The notes: generated by a model from the letters alone, not told the origin. DNA of 64,000 nt from Gordonia amarae NBRC 15530 (GCF_000241345.1 NZ_BAED01000040.1:1-64000); one strand, 5' to 3'. Positions 8,944 to 19,346 are shown, counted from the first letter of the stretch. Numbers and translations are program-made.

Positions 8944-10200
8944 GTGAAACGCTATGACTACAGGAAAGGCGGACACCGCCACCGTCGCGTGAGCGCCGCA
9001 CGGACCCGTTCACGGGTCGTTATCCCCGAAGAACCACCATGCACAGTTGATCTGGCTCGTGCGATAGTCGCAACCCGTGACGAATGGCTCGCACATGGCC
9101 TGTGCACCTCACCCGCCGACCGCCTCAACGCGGAATCCGCCGTGTCGGAGATCTATGCACGGTGCGGTCGCCGAAGGCCTTCGTTCGAATGGTTGCCCTC
9201 ACCGCGGTCAGGAGTGGAAACCGTTGCAGCACTCGGTGTATCAACACTGGCTGCGGATGTCTTCGCGAGTCCGAGCGGCCAGATCGCCGAGCTCGTGGCA
9301 GCAGCGACCAAGAGCATGAACGCACGGCTGCGCAGCCGTGACATGGCTTGGCTGGAAGCACTCACGACGACCGAAACAACGCGCTTGCACCCACCCGACG
9401 AAGCCGCTCGCGCCGGTGCTCCACCCGGCCACATCATCGAGGCAACGGTATGGGAGTCATTGCAGGCCAGCCTGATCGACAGCGTGGTGGCACCGATCCG
9501 TGCATCGCTGCCCGGTCGCATCGGCGTCGTCACCTGGTATGGCCAGCACGAGGGTCATCGATTTGCCCACTACGACGCGTTCCGCCGACACGGACTGACA
9601 ACGTTCCGGTCCGACGACAACCACTTTCTCGACATCTTTGCCGCCGTCACCGCATCCACCGGCTGGTGGTGGGCACTACCGGACGTCTGCATCATGGCCG
9701 ATCGGCCCACTGCACTACACACCGAATCGATCCCCGGCAGCCTGCACGGTGAACGGCGGCTGCACCATCACGGCAGCCCGGCCATCGAATTCGCAGATGG
9801 TCAACAGGTATTCGCACTCCACGGCACGATCGTGCCGCAATGGGTGCTCGACGATCCCACTGTCGAACGCATCGCCAACGAACCCAACATCGAGATCCGG
9901 CGGTGCGCCATCGAACGGCTGGGCTGGGACGGCTATCTCGCCGCCGCCGACCTCACCCTGATTCACAGTGCACCCGATCCAGGCAACCCCGGACAGCGAC
10001 TCTCCCTGTACTCCACCCCGCTCGCCTGGCTCAATGGTGAACGACTTCTGCTGGTGGAGAACGGATCTCTTGAGCGAGACGGACACCGTCGCCGCTACGG
10101 ACTGCATGTACCGGGGGACGTCTCCAACGCTCTGGATGCCGCGGGCTGGACCTACGGCATCAGCGGCGCGGACTATGCCCGGCTCACCCGCCGCACCTGA
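8944..10200 (+). CDS. DUF6745-like protein of unknown function
   Basis: A 418-residue soluble protein. The C-terminal half resembles the DUF6745 family: a GSPAIEFADG block, then FALHGTIVPQWV, then NIEIRRCAIERLGWDGYL and an ENGSLERDG tail. A tryptophan-rich stretch (TGWWWALPD) lies in the middle. No catalytic motif, signal or membrane helix is evident. The annotated GTG start is the longest option; a second in-frame GTG at 8989 would remove 15 basic residues. A tiny frame (8954-8992, 12 codons) ends with a TGA overlapping that second GTG. The following gene, 41 bp on, appears to be its partner. Family assignment is from memory of the motif pattern; the function is unknown. Confidence 0.65.
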   Translation: MKRYDYRKGGHRHRRVSAARTRSRVVIPEEPPCTVDLARAIVATRDEWLAHGLCTSPADRLNAESAVSEIYARCGRRRPSFEWLPSPRSGVETVAALGVSTLAADVFASPSGQIAELVAAATKSMNARLRSRDMAWLEALTTTETTRLHPPDEAARAGAPPGHIIEATVWESLQASLIDSVVAPIRASLPGRIGVVTWYGQHEGHRFAHYDAFRRHGLTTFRSDDNHFLDIFAAVTASTGWWWALPDVCIMADRPTALHTESIPGSLHGERRLHHHGSPAIEFADGQQVFALHGTIVPQWVLDDPTVERIANEPNIEIRRCAIERLGWDGYLAAADLTLIHSAPDPGNPGQRLSLYSTPLAWLNGERLLLVENGSLERDGHRRRYGLHVPGDVSNALDAAGWTYGISGADYARLTRRT

Positions 10201-10241
10201 CCCCGCAAACCCATCATTCTCGACAACCACAGGTACACAAC

Positions 10242-10739
10242 ATGAATTCACTGACACTGTCCACCCTGACCGAACTCTCCGGACGCGACGTGCTCGACCA
10301 CCTCGACACCAGCGTGACGATCCCCGTCATCGACGGCCTACAGGCCCAAGGCGATCTGATCGTCGTCCCCGAGCGGCTCCTCACCGGCATCGTCATGCCC
10401 ATGACATGGACGCGGGCCGACAGCGTCCCGGCATCAGGTATCGAACTACTCCGAAGCGCCAGCGGCGGCAATCCCCATAGCCTGGTGGCCGACCAAGGAT
10501 GTTGCACCTGGTACTCGCCGGTCTTCGACCGTCGCGCACTCGCGCTCGGCATCCTCGACGCGGGGACCGTCGCCTACCTCATCCACCCCGAACACGGCGC
10601 CAGCGGCATCGCCCCGGGTCGCTACGTCATAGGCCGCCAACGAGAGTCGGTGCCCCGGCGGCACCAGCCATTGCGCCCGCGCCCCCGCGGACGCAACACC
10701 CCCCACACCATCGACTGGACCACCTACGTCGAGGACTGA
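10242..10739 (+). CDS. small partner protein of the DUF6745-like gene
   Basis: A 165-residue protein with no known enzymatic motif. It contains VIPVIDGLQAQGDLIVVP, a central segment ending in LLRSASGGNPH, and a late HPEHGASGIAPGRYVIGRQRE block. From memory, small proteins with a [His-x-Glu-His ... Pro-Gly-x-Tyr-x-Val-x-Arg-Gln-Arg-Glu] ending accompany DUF6745 genes in other bacteria, so this and the preceding gene probably form one functional unit (inference). The C-terminal tail is Arg/Pro-rich. The gene probably shares a transcript with the preceding gene. The start is the only early ATG. Confidence 0.6.
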   Translation: MNSLTLSTLTELSGRDVLDHLDTSVTIPVIDGLQAQGDLIVVPERLLTGIVMPMTWTRADSVPASGIELLRSASGGNPHSLVADQGCCTWYSPVFDRRALALGILDAGTVAYLIHPEHGASGIAPGRYVIGRQRESVPRRHQPLRPRPRGRNTPHTIDWTTYVED

Positions 10740-10860
10740 CCTTCCCCGCGTCGTGATTCTCGTCCTGCGGATCAGATGTCGCGATATCCAATTCGCTGGA
10801 CGACGTTGACGACGCGGGACCGGCACTGACAAGTGGCCTGCGACAGGAGACACTGGGTCT

Positions 10861-11610
10861 ATGAACTCGCGACGGTCGACGCTGCGCGTTGCGGCCGCCC
10901 AACCGGAGGTCACCGATCTGGTGTCGACCGTGCGTGCACACGCTCGCGCCGTCGACGCCTGCAATGCGGATCTGGTTGTGTTTCCTGAACTTTCGCTGAC
11001 GGGATACCACTACGACACATTACCCTTCTCGCTGGACACGGATGCTGCCGCGCTTGACGCGATCGTGTCCGCGTGCGCGCGCACAGACGCCGTGGCAGTC
11101 GTCGGGGCTCCTGTGACGTATCGAGACGGGAAGGCGATCGCGATGCTGCGAGTTGACACTTCAGGTGTGTCGGTGGCGCATATCAAGTCGAGTCTCGGGG
11201 CCGCTGAGAACGAGCACTTCATTCCTGGTCTGGGCCCATCCGTCATCGACGTCGGGGGGTGGCGGATCGGGCTGGCGATCTGCAAGGAGACCGGCGACGA
11301 CGCACACACGCGCGCGCTCGCCGACGCGGGAATCGACGTGTACGCGTGCGGCGTCGTTCATCACGATCATGAACTTGACGAACAAGAACGCCGTGCTCGG
11401 TCAATCACGACCGAGTGCGGAGTGGCGGTGGTGATGGCCAGTTTCGCCGGCAGCACTGGCGAGGGCTATTCGTCGACGGCGGGCAATTCATCGATCTGGT
11501 CCCCGGACCGGAGGCGGTTGGCCTGCGCCGGTGCGGGCCCCGGCGAATTTGCGGTCGGTGACGTCAGCGGATGCCGTACGCAGATAGCCACACGACGGCG
11601 GCAAGACTAG
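10861..11610 (+). CDS. carbon-nitrogen hydrolase (nitrilase superfamily)
   Basis: A 249-residue member of the nitrilase/amidase superfamily with its catalytic triad in place: E43 in FPELSLTGY, K109 in HIKSSLG, and C141 in LAICKETG. These enzymes hydrolyse amides such as carbamoylated amines or omega-amides; the substrate here is open. AGGAGA lies about 12 nt before the ATG. The stop shares the bases CTAG with the convergent PPOX gene, so the two coding sequences overlap by four bases. Confidence 0.85.
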   Translation: MNSRRSTLRVAAAQPEVTDLVSTVRAHARAVDACNADLVVFPELSLTGYHYDTLPFSLDTDAAALDAIVSACARTDAVAVVGAPVTYRDGKAIAMLRVDTSGVSVAHIKSSLGAAENEHFIPGLGPSVIDVGGWRIGLAICKETGDDAHTRALADAGIDVYACGVVHHDHELDEQERRARSITTECGVAVVMASFAGSTGEGYSSTAGNSSIWSPDRRRLACAGAGPGEFAVGDVSGCRTQIATRRRQD

Positions 11611-11993
11611 TCGTCGATGCCGAATGCGATGACGCGGTCGGGGTGGATGCGGATAAGGGCGTCGTCGTGGCCGGGTTCCGAGGATGTGCCCGGCACCTGC
11701 TCTCCTCTGCCACGGATCTCGACCATCCGCACCTTCCACGGCCGCACCGAGAATACGTCGTCGACGATGAATGCGACGCGATCGTTGGTCGCGAGGTTGC
11801 GGTACTTGCGGCTCGTCGACATCGTGTAGCCGCCGATGTCGATGGTTCCCAGTTCCTGGTTGATTCGGAAACTCACCGGGGAGTTCTGGGGTGCGCCCGA
11901 CTTGTCGACCGTCGCCAAACGTCCAAGTGTTTGCGATTCAAGGTATTTCAGAACGGCGGGGTCATCGAGCGCGGAATCTCCGAAAGAAGGCAT
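11607..11993 (-). CDS. pyridoxamine-5'-phosphate-oxidase-fold (PPOX class) protein
   Basis: A 128-residue split-barrel protein. The N-terminal YLESQTLGRLATVDKSGAPQ pattern is the standard start of PPOX/F420-dependent oxidoreductase families, followed by SRKYRNLATNDRVAFIVDD and KVRMVEIRGRG. It probably binds FMN, F420 or haem; F420-dependent relatives are common in Mycobacteriales. The ATG at 11993 fits the family N-terminus better than an upstream TTG at 12014. It overlaps the convergent nitrilase stop through a shared CTAG. Confidence 0.8.
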   Translation of the reverse strand: MPSFGDSALDDPAVLKYLESQTLGRLATVDKSGAPQNSPVSFRINQELGTIDIGGYTMSTSRKYRNLATNDRVAFIVDDVFSVRPWKVRMVEIRGRGEQVPGTSSEPGHDDALIRIHPDRVIAFGIDD

Positions 11994-12061
11994 AGCACCA
12001 CCGTAGGACCTCAAGTCCGCTTGATGTCAATACTCCAGAACGTGGAACGTGCGAGGGGTGA

Positions 12062-13444
12062 TCAGGTCAGATAGTCGTAGGCGGGGGTGCCGGGTTCGAG
12101 GCGTTCGCAATTCAGGCGCGAGTGGGACATGCGGTCCATCAGGCCGGCCAGGCCGGCGGGTTCGCCGAGTTGGACGCCGACGAGGGCGGCCCCGGTTTCG
12201 CGGTTGTTGCGTTTGACGTACTCGAACAGGGTGATGTCGTCGTCCGGGCCGAGGACCTCGTCGAGGAAGCGGCGCAGCGCACCAGGTTCCTGCGGGAAGT
12301 GCACCAGGAAATAGTGTTTGAGGCCCTGGTGGACGAGGGAGCGTTCGATGATCTCGCCGTAGCGGGACACGTCATTGTTGCCGCCGGACACCAGGCACAC
12401 AACGGTGGCGCCGGCGGGGATGTCGAGTTCACTCAGGCCCGTGACCGACAGTGCGCCCGCGGGCTCGGCGATGATGCCCTCATTCTGGTACAGGCCCAGC
12501 ATCGCCGAGCAGATCGCGCCCTCATCGACGTGGGTGATGTGTGCCGCCCCCCGGGGCAGCGACACCGGACCGGCCGGTTTCACCTCAACGCCGGAGGTGA
12601 CGCCGATGTCGGTGAGCACCGGATGTTCGCTGACGCTGGCGCCCATTCCGGCCATCACCCGGTAGCCCAGGCCACCGATGCGTTTGACGGCGGCACCGTC
12701 GACGAACGGGTCGATCGTGTCGAGGGTGTACGGACCGCCGGTGGCCAGGGCCGCGGCCAGTGACACCGCACCGGTCGGTTCGACGCCGACGATGGTCACC
12801 TCGTCACTGATCGCGCGCAGGTAGCCCGCGACACCCGCGAGACAACCGCCACCGCCGACCGGCGCGATCACGTAGTCGGGCACCGTGCCGAGCTGGTCGA
12901 CGATCTCGCGGACGATGGTGCCCTGACCGGCGGCCGTGCGGACGTCGTCGAAGGCGTGGATCCAGGTGGCACCCGAACGCATGACGTCGGCCTGCGCGGC
13001 CGCGGCGGCGGCGTCGTAGGTGTCGCCCACCGCCAGCAGTTCAACGAATTCTCCTCCGTGCCAACGGATTCTGTCGCGTTTCTGTTTGGGGGTGGTGGTG
13101 GGCACGTAGATCCGGCCGTGTACCTTCATCGACCGGCAGGCATAGGCGACGCCCTGGGCGTGGTTGCCGGCGCTCGCGGCCACCACACCTTTCGCCAGTT
13201 CTTCGTCGGACAGCTGGGCCATCACGTTGTAGGCGCCGCGGATCTTGTACGACCGCACCGTCTGCAGGTCTTCGCGTTTGAGATAGATCTGGGCGCCGGT
13301 GTCGGCGCTCAGGCGGGGGCAGGCCTCCAGCGGGGTACGCGCCACCGCGCCGGCGATTCGTTCCGCGGCCGCTTCCACGTTCGCCACACCCAATGCCGAC
13401 GCGAGGTCGGCGTCTGCCGTTTGCTGCACAGTCACGGGTTCCAT
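12062..13444 (-). CDS. ilvA: threonine dehydratase (biosynthetic), IlvA
   Basis: PLP enzyme that deaminates threonine to 2-oxobutanoate, the first committed step to isoleucine. Lys67 in VRSYKIRGAYN is the PLP lysine, and SAGNHAQGVA and VGGGGCLAGV are further cofactor-binding segments. A C-terminal ACT-like domain (about residues 370-460, HFPQEPGALRRFLDEV) marks the isoleucine-feedback-regulated form. The chosen ATG gives 460 residues with the usual N-terminus; the open frame upstream runs into a repeat. ileS, which uses the end product, lies in the same window with an isoleucine-sensing T-box. Confidence 0.93.
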   Translation of the reverse strand: MEPVTVQQTADADLASALGVANVEAAAERIAGAVARTPLEACPRLSADTGAQIYLKREDLQTVRSYKIRGAYNVMAQLSDEELAKGVVAASAGNHAQGVAYACRSMKVHGRIYVPTTTPKQKRDRIRWHGGEFVELLAVGDTYDAAAAAAQADVMRSGATWIHAFDDVRTAAGQGTIVREIVDQLGTVPDYVIAPVGGGGCLAGVAGYLRAISDEVTIVGVEPTGAVSLAAALATGGPYTLDTIDPFVDGAAVKRIGGLGYRVMAGMGASVSEHPVLTDIGVTSGVEVKPAGPVSLPRGAAHITHVDEGAICSAMLGLYQNEGIIAEPAGALSVTGLSELDIPAGATVVCLVSGGNNDVSRYGEIIERSLVHQGLKHYFLVHFPQEPGALRRFLDEVLGPDDDITLFEYVKRNNRETGAALVGVQLGEPAGLAGLMDRMSHSRLNCERLEPGTPAYDYLT

Positions 13445-13500
13445 GGTCTCACCGGTGGTGCGTGGCTGAACGGTAAGGGTGGTGGTCCGGTCAGGTGGTC

Positions 13501-13560
13501 GGGTCACCGGCCCCTTCGAGACCCTCGCTCCTCCGTCGCTTCGGCCTCAGGGATCACGTC
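13501..13560 (+). repeat. dispersed 60-bp element, copy 1
   Basis: Begins GGGTCACCGGCCCCTTCGAG and ends in CTCAGGGATCACG. It is nearly identical to the copies at 17588 and 27141. It lies between ilvA and the small membrane gene, upstream of the ilvA start. Confidence 0.9.
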
Positions 13561-13596
13561 GGGTGGTCCCTTATGCGGGCGCTTCGGGGTGTTCGT

Positions 13597-13836
13597 TCAC
13601 GATGTGGGGTTGCCGTCGAGCAGGCGGGCGGCCCACCAGACGGTGGTGAGGGTGAGGGCGCAGGCCCACATGGTGATCTCGCCGGAACCGGTGAGCACGA
13701 CCGCGAACAGTGCGGCGACGACCGCGGCGATCAGGGCCCAGACCTTGTAGGCGGGCCAGGCGACACCCGCGATGTCGATGGTCGCGTGGACGCGGCGGGG
13801 CCGATCGGTGTCCATTGACTCGATGATCGTGGTCAT
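13597..13836 (-). CDS. small two-helix membrane protein
   Basis: A 79-residue protein with two predicted transmembrane helices (VWALIAAVVAALFAVVLTG and ITMWACALTLTTVWWAARLL). No family was recognised. The ATG at 13836 is supported by GGGAGG six bases upstream; the frame could start 27 bases earlier but without such a site. It lies between dnaE1 and ilvA on the same strand. Confidence 0.65.
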   Translation of the reverse strand: MTTIIESMDTDRPRRVHATIDIAGVAWPAYKVWALIAAVVAALFAVVLTGSGEITMWACALTLTTVWWAARLLDGNPTS

Positions 13837-13872
13837 GGCGCCTCCCAACACGGTTTCCACCATCCTAGAACC

Positions 13873-13898
13873 CGAATGTTCGGTTCGCCGAACATTCG
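13873..13898. terminator. perfect palindrome with TTCG loop downstream of dnaE1
   Basis: Eleven-base arms CGAATGTTCGG (13873-13883) and CCGAACATTCG (13888-13898) close a TTCG tetraloop. It lies 33 bases past the dnaE1 stop and 37 bases before the small membrane gene. The stable stem and UUCG-type loop suit a terminator, but there is no T-run. An operator role for the downstream gene is the alternative. Confidence 0.6.
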
Positions 13899-13930
13899 CG
13901 CAACGGTGTGACTGAAAACGCAGGCGACCG

Positions 13931-16900
13931 CTACGAGGTGAGGCAGCTCGGGCCCAGCAGCGCCTTGAGATCGCCCATCAGCGCCGAGGTGGGATTCACC
14001 CGCAGGCTCTCGGTCAGCTTCAGCAGCGTCTGGCGCTGATCAGCGACAAGAGTGACGTGCACATCAGCCATGCCGGGGTGCCGGGTGAGCACCTGCTTGA
14101 GCTGCTGCACCCGGTCGGGGGTGCACATCCGGGCAGGCAGCGTCAGGCTGACCGGTTTGGTGGCGCCGGCCGACGCGAGGTCGGGCACCGCGAGGTCGTT
14201 GGCGCTGATCATCATGCTGTCGTCGCGCATGTTGACGCGGGCCTTGATGAGCACGATGTTGTCGGCGACGATGTCGAGCCCGTACGTCTGGTAGGCGCGC
14301 GGGAAGAAATACACCTCCACACCACCGACCATGTCCTCAAGGGTGACAGCCGCCCACGGCTCACCCTTCTTGTTCACCCGGCGGGTGACCGAGGAGATGA
14401 TGCCGCCGATGGTGATCTGCGCACCATCGGAGATGTTGCCCTCGAGCAGTGAGGTGATGGAGGTGTCGGTGTGCTGGGCGATGGCGTGCTCGACACCGGC
14501 GAGCGGATGCCCGGACACGTAGAGGCCGAGCATCTCCCGTTCGAGGGCCAGTTTGTGTTTGGTGTCCCATTCCTCGTCGGGCACCTTCACGGCGAACACG
14601 TCGGCCATCGAATCGTCGGCACCGCCGGCGTCACCGAACAGGTCGAACTGGCCGACGGCTTCGGCCTTCTTGGTGCCGAGCACCGATTCGATGGCGTCGC
14701 TGTGTACCAGGAACAGGCCCTTGCGCGGATGGTTCAGTGAGTCGAAAGCGCCTGCCTTGACCAGGGATTCGGTGACCTTCTTGTTGCAGGCCACCACGTC
14801 GATCTTGTTGAGGTAGTCCGAGAAGCTGGTGTACTTCCCCTTTTCCTCACGCGCGGACAGGATCGACGAGACGACACCGGTGCCGACGTTGCGGATGGCG
14901 GCGAGACCGAAGCGGATGTCGGCGCCGACGGCGGCGAAGTTGCGCTGGGATTCGTTGACGTCGGGCGGCAGCACGGTGATGCCGAGTTTGCGGCAGTCGG
15001 CGAGATAGATGGCGGCCTTGTCCTTGTCGTCGCCGACCGAGGTGAGCAGACCGGCCATGTATTCGGCCGGAAAGTTGGCCTTGAGGTAGGCGGTCCAGAA
15101 CGAGACCAGACCGTAGCCGGCGGCGTGCGACTTGTTGAACGCGTAGCCGGCGAACGGGAGCACGGTATCCCACAGGGCGGTGATCGCGGCCTGGGAGAAT
15201 CCGTTGCCACGCATGCCGTCGGCGAAACCGTCGTAGGCCTCGTCGAGGATCTCCTTCTTCTTCTTGCCCATCGCGCGGCGCAGCAGGTCGGCCTGTCCGA
15301 GCGAGTATCCCGCGACCTTCTGCGCGATCTGCATGATCTGCTCTTGGTAGACGATCAGGCCGAAGGTTTCCGCGAGGATGTCCTTCAGTGGCTCTTCGAG
15401 TTCCGGGTGGATCGGCTTGATGTCCTGCAGGCCGTTCTTGCGTTTGGCGTAGTCGGTGTGCGCGTTCACACCCATCGGGCCGGGCCGGTACAGCGCCAGG
15501 ACGGCCACGATGTCCTCGAAGCCGGTGGGCTGCATCAGTTTCAGCAGGTCACGCATGGCCGCGCCGTCGAGCTGGAACACGCCCAGGGTGTCGCCGCGGG
15601 CGAGGAGTTCGTAGGTTTTGTCGTCTTCGAGAGCGAGTTTGTCGAGGTCGAGGTCGATGCCGCGGTTGAGTTTGATGTTCTCCAGCGCGTCACCGATCAC
15701 CGTCAGGTTCCGCAGACCCAGGAAGTCCATCTTCAACAGGCCGATAGCCTCACACGACGGGTAATCCCAGCCGGTGATGATCGCCCCGTCCTGGGCACGC
15801 TTCCACACCGGAATCGCGTCGGTCAGCGGCTCCGAGGACATGATCACCGCACACGCATGCACACCGGCGTTACGGATCAGACCCTCAAGACCCAAAGCGG
15901 TGTCGTAGATCTTCTTCACATCCGGGTCGGTCTCGATGAGCGTGCGCACCTCGGTGGCCTCGGAGAACCGCTCATGCTCGGGGTTGGTGATACCCCACAC
16001 CGGAATGTCCTTGGCCATGATCGGCGGCGGCAACGCCTTGGTGATCTTGTCGGCGATGGCGAAACCCGGCTGCCCGAACTGGACGCGCGCCGAATCCTTG
16101 ATCGCGGCCTTGGTCTTGATCGTGCCGAAGGTGATGACCTGGGCGACCTTGTCCGACCCCCACCGATCGGTCGCGTACCGCACCATCTCACCGCGGCGGC
16201 GATCGTCGAAGTCGATATCGATATCGGGCATCGACACACGCTCAGGATTCAGGAACCGCTCGAACAGCAGACCGTGCGGGATCGGGTCGATATTGGTGAT
16301 ACCCAACGCCCACGCCACCAGCGAACCGGCAGCCGAACCACGCCCCGGCCCCACCCGGATCCCCACCTCCAGCGCATGCCTGATCAGGTCACCGACCACC
16401 AGGAAGTAGGCAGGGAAACCCATCTGATTGATGACCCGCAACTCGTACTCAGCCCGCGTACGGTACTCCTCGGGAACCGTCCGCCCGGCGAACCTGCGCT
16501 CCTCCAGACCGGCGAACACCTCGCGACTGAGCCACGACTCCTGCGTATAGCCGTCCGGCACCGGGAAGATCGGCATCCGGTCCCGATGGGTGAACACGTC
16601 CTTGTACGACTCGACGCGCTCCCCGATCTCCAACGTCGAATCACACGCGCCCGGCACCTGCGCATCCCACAGCTCCCGCATCTCGGCCGCGGACTTGAGG
16701 TAGTAGCCGTCACCGTCGAACTTGAACCGCGTCGGATCCGACAACGTCTTGCCGGTCTGCACACACAACAGAGCCTCATGCGAGGAAGCGTGCTCACGCG
16801 TCACATAGTGACAGTCATTGGTCGCCAGCGGTTTGATGCCCAGCTTGCGACCCACATCCAACAGGCCCTCGCGGACCCGGGATTCGATCTCGATCCCGTG

Positions 16901-17476
16901 CTCCATCAACTCCAGATAGAAATTCTCCGGCCCGAAGATCTCCTGCCACTTCGCCGCCGCCTCCAGAGCCTCACGATCATGGCCCAGGCGCAGCCGGGTC
17001 TGCACCTCCCCCGACGGGCAGCCCGTCGTCGCGATGATGCCTTCGGCGTGCGCGGCGATCAGATCCTCATCCATCCGCGCCCACTTACCCAACTGACCCT
17101 CGATCGAGGCGAGCGAGGACAGCTGGAACAGATTCCGCAGACCCGTCGCGTTCGCCGCGACCATCGTCATATGGGTGTACGCACCCGAACCCGACACATC
17201 ATCGGACTTCTGATCACGGGTACCCCACAGCACACGCTTGGTGTCGAACCGCGAACCCGGCGCGATGTACGCCTCGATCCCGATGATCGGCTTGATGTCG
17301 TGCTTGACCGCCGAGTTGTAGAACTCCGACGCCCCGAACATGTTGCCGTGGTCGGTCATCCCGATCGCCGACATCCCCAACCGCTTGGCCTCGGCGAACA
17401 ACGGCGACACCTTCGCCGCACCGTCGAGCATCGAGTATTCGGTGTGATTATGCAGGTGAACGAAGGAATCGGTCAC
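13931..17476 (-). CDS. dnaE1: DNA polymerase III alpha subunit DnaE1
   Basis: Replicative C-family DNA polymerase of 1181 residues. The N-terminal PHP domain is intact ([24 protein letters not shown]), consistent with the metal-dependent proofreading site of actinobacterial DnaE1. The polymerase active site carries [12 protein letters not shown], preceded by [14 protein letters not shown]. The C-terminus has the OB-fold region ([22 protein letters not shown]). The length matches the mycobacterial enzyme. It is monocistronic in appearance, with 244 bp of repeat-rich DNA upstream. Confidence 0.97.
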   Translation of the reverse strand: MTDSFVHLHNHTEYSMLDGAAKVSPLFAEAKRLGMSAIGMTDHGNMFGASEFYNSAVKHDIKPIIGIEAYIAPGSRFDTKRVLWGTRDQKSDDVSGSGAYTHMTMVAANATGLRNLFQLSSLASIEGQLGKWARMDEDLIAAHAEGIIATTGCPSGEVQTRLRLGHDREALEAAAKWQEIFGPENFYLELMEHGIEIESRVREGLLDVGRKLGIKPLATNDCHYVTREHASSHEALLCVQTGKTLSDPTRFKFDGDGYYLKSAAEMRELWDAQVPGACDSTLEIGERVESYKDVFTHRDRMPIFPVPDGYTQESWLSREVFAGLEERRFAGRTVPEEYRTRAEYELRVINQMGFPAYFLVVGDLIRHALEVGIRVGPGRGSAAGSLVAWALGITNIDPIPHGLLFERFLNPERVSMPDIDIDFDDRRRGEMVRYATDRWGSDKVAQVITFGTIKTKAAIKDSARVQFGQPGFAIADKITKALPPPIMAKDIPVWGITNPEHERFSEATEVRTLIETDPDVKKIYDTALGLEGLIRNAGVHACAVIMSSEPLTDAIPVWKRAQDGAIITGWDYPSCEAIGLLKMDFLGLRNLTVIGDALENIKLNRGIDLDLDKLALEDDKTYELLARGDTLGVFQLDGAAMRDLLKLMQPTGFEDIVAVLALYRPGPMGVNAHTDYAKRKNGLQDIKPIHPELEEPLKDILAETFGLIVYQEQIMQIAQKVAGYSLGQADLLRRAMGKKKKEILDEAYDGFADGMRGNGFSQAAITALWDTVLPFAGYAFNKSHAAGYGLVSFWTAYLKANFPAEYMAGLLTSVGDDKDKAAIYLADCRKLGITVLPPDVNESQRNFAAVGADIRFGLAAIRNVGTGVVSSILSAREEKGKYTSFSDYLNKIDVVACNKKVTESLVKAGAFDSLNHPRKGLFLVHSDAIESVLGTKKAEAVGQFDLFGDAGGADDSMADVFAVKVPDEEWDTKHKLALEREMLGLYVSGHPLAGVEHAIAQHTDTSITSLLEGNISDGAQITIGGIISSVTRRVNKKGEPWAAVTLEDMVGGVEVYFFPRAYQTYGLDIVADNIVLIKARVNMRDDSMMISANDLAVPDLASAGATKPVSLTLPARMCTPDRVQQLKQVLTRHPGMADVHVTLVADQRQTLLKLTESLRVNPTSALMGDLKALLGPSCLTS

Positions 17477-17587
17477 GGAGTCGGGTCACCTCGCCGGCTA
17501 GGTACGTCACGCAGTCATGCGTCAGGGCTTCACCCACTCTAGGCGCAGGGTGCGACATCGTCCGACCGGCACACCGTTGGGAGCCTC

Positions 17588-17715
17588 GGGTCGCCGGACC
17601 CTTCGAGACGCTCGCTCCTTCGTCGCATCGCCCTCAGGGATCAAGAAGGTCGGCCACCCACTCGAACCCGACACCACCCTCAACGACCAAAAACGTCGGC
17701 CACATTCTTGATCCC
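17588..17715 (+). repeat. dispersed 60-bp element, copy 2, with adjoining inverted repeat
   Basis: Positions 17588-17647 match the copies at 13501 and 27141. The end of the element, GGGATCAAGAA (17637-17647), is repeated in inverse as TTCTTGATCCC (17705-17715), so this copy is bounded on one side by an inverted partner. It fills the gap between rluD and dnaE1. Confidence 0.88.
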
Positions 17716-17720
17716 CGAGG

Positions 17721-18644
17721 TCAGCCGCGCAGGACGTCGAGCGCGTGCTGCAGGTCCTCCGGGTAGTCGCTGGTGAACTCGACGCGCCGGCCGTCGGCGG
17801 GGTGGGCGAAGCCGAGGGTCTTGGCGTGCAGCCACTGCCGTTCGAGACCCAGTTTGGCGGCCAGTGTCGGATCGGCGCCGTAGGTCGGGTCACCGCAGCA
17901 CGGGTGATGCAGGGCCGAGAAATGCACCCGGATCTGGTGGGTGCGTCCGGTCTCCAGGTGCACGTCGAGCAGTGAGGCCGAGGCGAACATCTCCAGCGTC
18001 TCGTAATGGGTGATGCTGGGTTTGCCGTTCGCGGTGACCGCGAACTTCCAGTCGTTGCCGCGATGACGGCCGATCGGGGCGTCGATGGTGCCGACCGGCG
18101 GATCGAGGTGCCCTTGCACCACGGCGTGATAGCCCTTGTCGACGGTGCGCTGTTTGAACGCCCGCTTGAGCAGGGTGTAGGCGCGTTCGGAGACGGCCAC
18201 CACCATCACACCGGAGGTACCGACGTCGAGCCGGTGCACGATCCCCTGCCGTTCGTGGGCGCCTGACGTGGAGATCCGGAAACCGGCCGCCTCCAGCGCG
18301 CCGATCACCGTCGGCCCGCTCCAGCCGAGAGACGGATGCGCCGCCACCCCTACCGGTTTGTCGACGACGACGATGTCGGAGTCGTGGTAGATGACGTCGA
18401 GATCCTCGACCGGTGTCGGTTCCACGCGCAACGGTTCGGCGGGTGCCGGCAGCACCACGTGCAGCAGCGACCCGGCCGACAGCTTGTGAGATTTGCCCAC
18501 CTCGACGCCGTCGACGGTCACATCACCGGCGTCGGCCAAACCGGCTGTGACGGTGCGGGACAGACCGAGAATGCGGGCCAGTCCAGCGTCGACGCGCATA
18601 CCGTCGACACCGTCGGGAACGGGAAGCATCCTGGATTCACGCAT
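17721..18644 (-). CDS. rluD: 23S rRNA pseudouridine synthase RluD-type
   Basis: RluA-family pseudouridine synthase of 307 residues. An N-terminal S4-like domain ([21 protein letters not shown]) is followed by the catalytic domain with [14 protein letters not shown], which holds the catalytic Asp, and [13 protein letters not shown]. The start ATG overlaps the end of lspA by eight bases, the usual lspA-rluD pairing. The longer open frame upstream is the shadow of lspA in another frame. Confidence 0.92.
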   Translation of the reverse strand: MRESRMLPVPDGVDGMRVDAGLARILGLSRTVTAGLADAGDVTVDGVEVGKSHKLSAGSLLHVVLPAPAEPLRVEPTPVEDLDVIYHDSDIVVVDKPVGVAAHPSLGWSGPTVIGALEAAGFRISTSGAHERQGIVHRLDVGTSGVMVVAVSERAYTLLKRAFKQRTVDKGYHAVVQGHLDPPVGTIDAPIGRHRGNDWKFAVTANGKPSITHYETLEMFASASLLDVHLETGRTHQIRVHFSALHHPCCGDPTYGADPTLAAKLGLERQWLHAKTLGFAHPADGRRVEFTSDYPEDLQHALDVLRG

Positions 18645-19293
18645 CGTCGTCACCGGCTCCCGGGCGATTGCGGGCGGCGAAACCGGTGCGTGAACCGTCG
18701 TACTCGAAACCGAGCAGCGACAGCACGACGAGCAGGATCGCTCCGCACACGACGGCGGAGTCGGCGACATTGAACACCGGCCACCAGCCGACGGACACGA
18801 AGTCGACGACATGACCACGCAGCACGCCCGGCGAACGCAGCATCCGGTCGATGAGGTTGCCGATCGCACCACCGAGTACCAGCGCGATCCCGACGATCCA
18901 CCACGTCGACACCAGCCGGGAGGCGTATCGGAGGATGCCGATGACCACGACGAGCGCGACGAGGGTGAGCACCCAGGTGTAGCCGGTGGCCATGGAGAAC
19001 GCGGCACCGCTGTTGCGGACCAGGGTCAGGGTGACGGTGTCGCCGATGATCTGTATCGGGTCGCGCGGGTCGATATTGGCCACGGCCAGGGCCTTCGTGA
19101 GCTGGTCGAGGCCGATGACGATCAGCGCGATGACGCCCAGCACGCCGAGTGTCCGGCGGGCCCGGGAGTCGGTGGCCCCGCCGTCGCTCGCCTGGGTGCG
19201 CTGATCGTCACCCATCTGATCCGGGTTCACCTGCCCGTCGTCAGCACGCTCTTCCTCAGTCGGGAGCGCGGCGCTGCCTGTCGAATCGCTCAT
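18637..19293 (-). CDS. lspA: lipoprotein signal peptidase LspA
   Basis: Membrane aspartyl protease that cleaves the signal peptide of diacylglyceryl-modified prolipoproteins. The ATG at 19293 follows GATGAGGA and gives 218 residues. It begins with an acidic cytoplasmic extension of about 55 residues, longer than usual, before four membrane helices. The catalytic Asp residues lie in [10 protein letters not shown] and FNVADS. The gene is divergent from a lipoprotein gene that would be one of its substrates, and overlaps rluD by eight bases. Confidence 0.93.
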   Translation of the reverse strand: MSDSTGSAALPTEEERADDGQVNPDQMGDDQRTQASDGGATDSRARRTLGVLGVIALIVIGLDQLTKALAVANIDPRDPIQIIGDTVTLTLVRNSGAAFSMATGYTWVLTLVALVVVIGILRYASRLVSTWWIVGIALVLGGAIGNLIDRMLRSPGVLRGHVVDFVSVGWWPVFNVADSAVVCGAILLVVLSLLGFEYDGSRTGFAARNRPGAGDDDA

Positions 19294-19346
19294 CGGGTCC
19301 TCATCCACCTGTCCATCATCCCTGAATCCTGCAATAGTCTGGCCCC

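Noticed and set aside
13873-13898. Palindrome near dnaE1 as a LexA (SOS) box
   Set aside because: Actinobacterial SOS boxes read CGAAC-N4-GTTCG; here the half-sites are in the opposite order around a TTCG loop, which suits a hairpin better.
15125-17542. Long plus-strand open frame (over 800 codons) opposite dnaE1
   Set aside because: It is the antisense of a certain gene in GC-rich DNA; its product is His/Arg/Asp-rich with no domain, as expected for a frame shadow.
17721-19007. A 428-codon fusion of an unknown domain to RluD
   Set aside because: The N-terminal 120 codons are lspA read in another frame; RluD begins at 18644.
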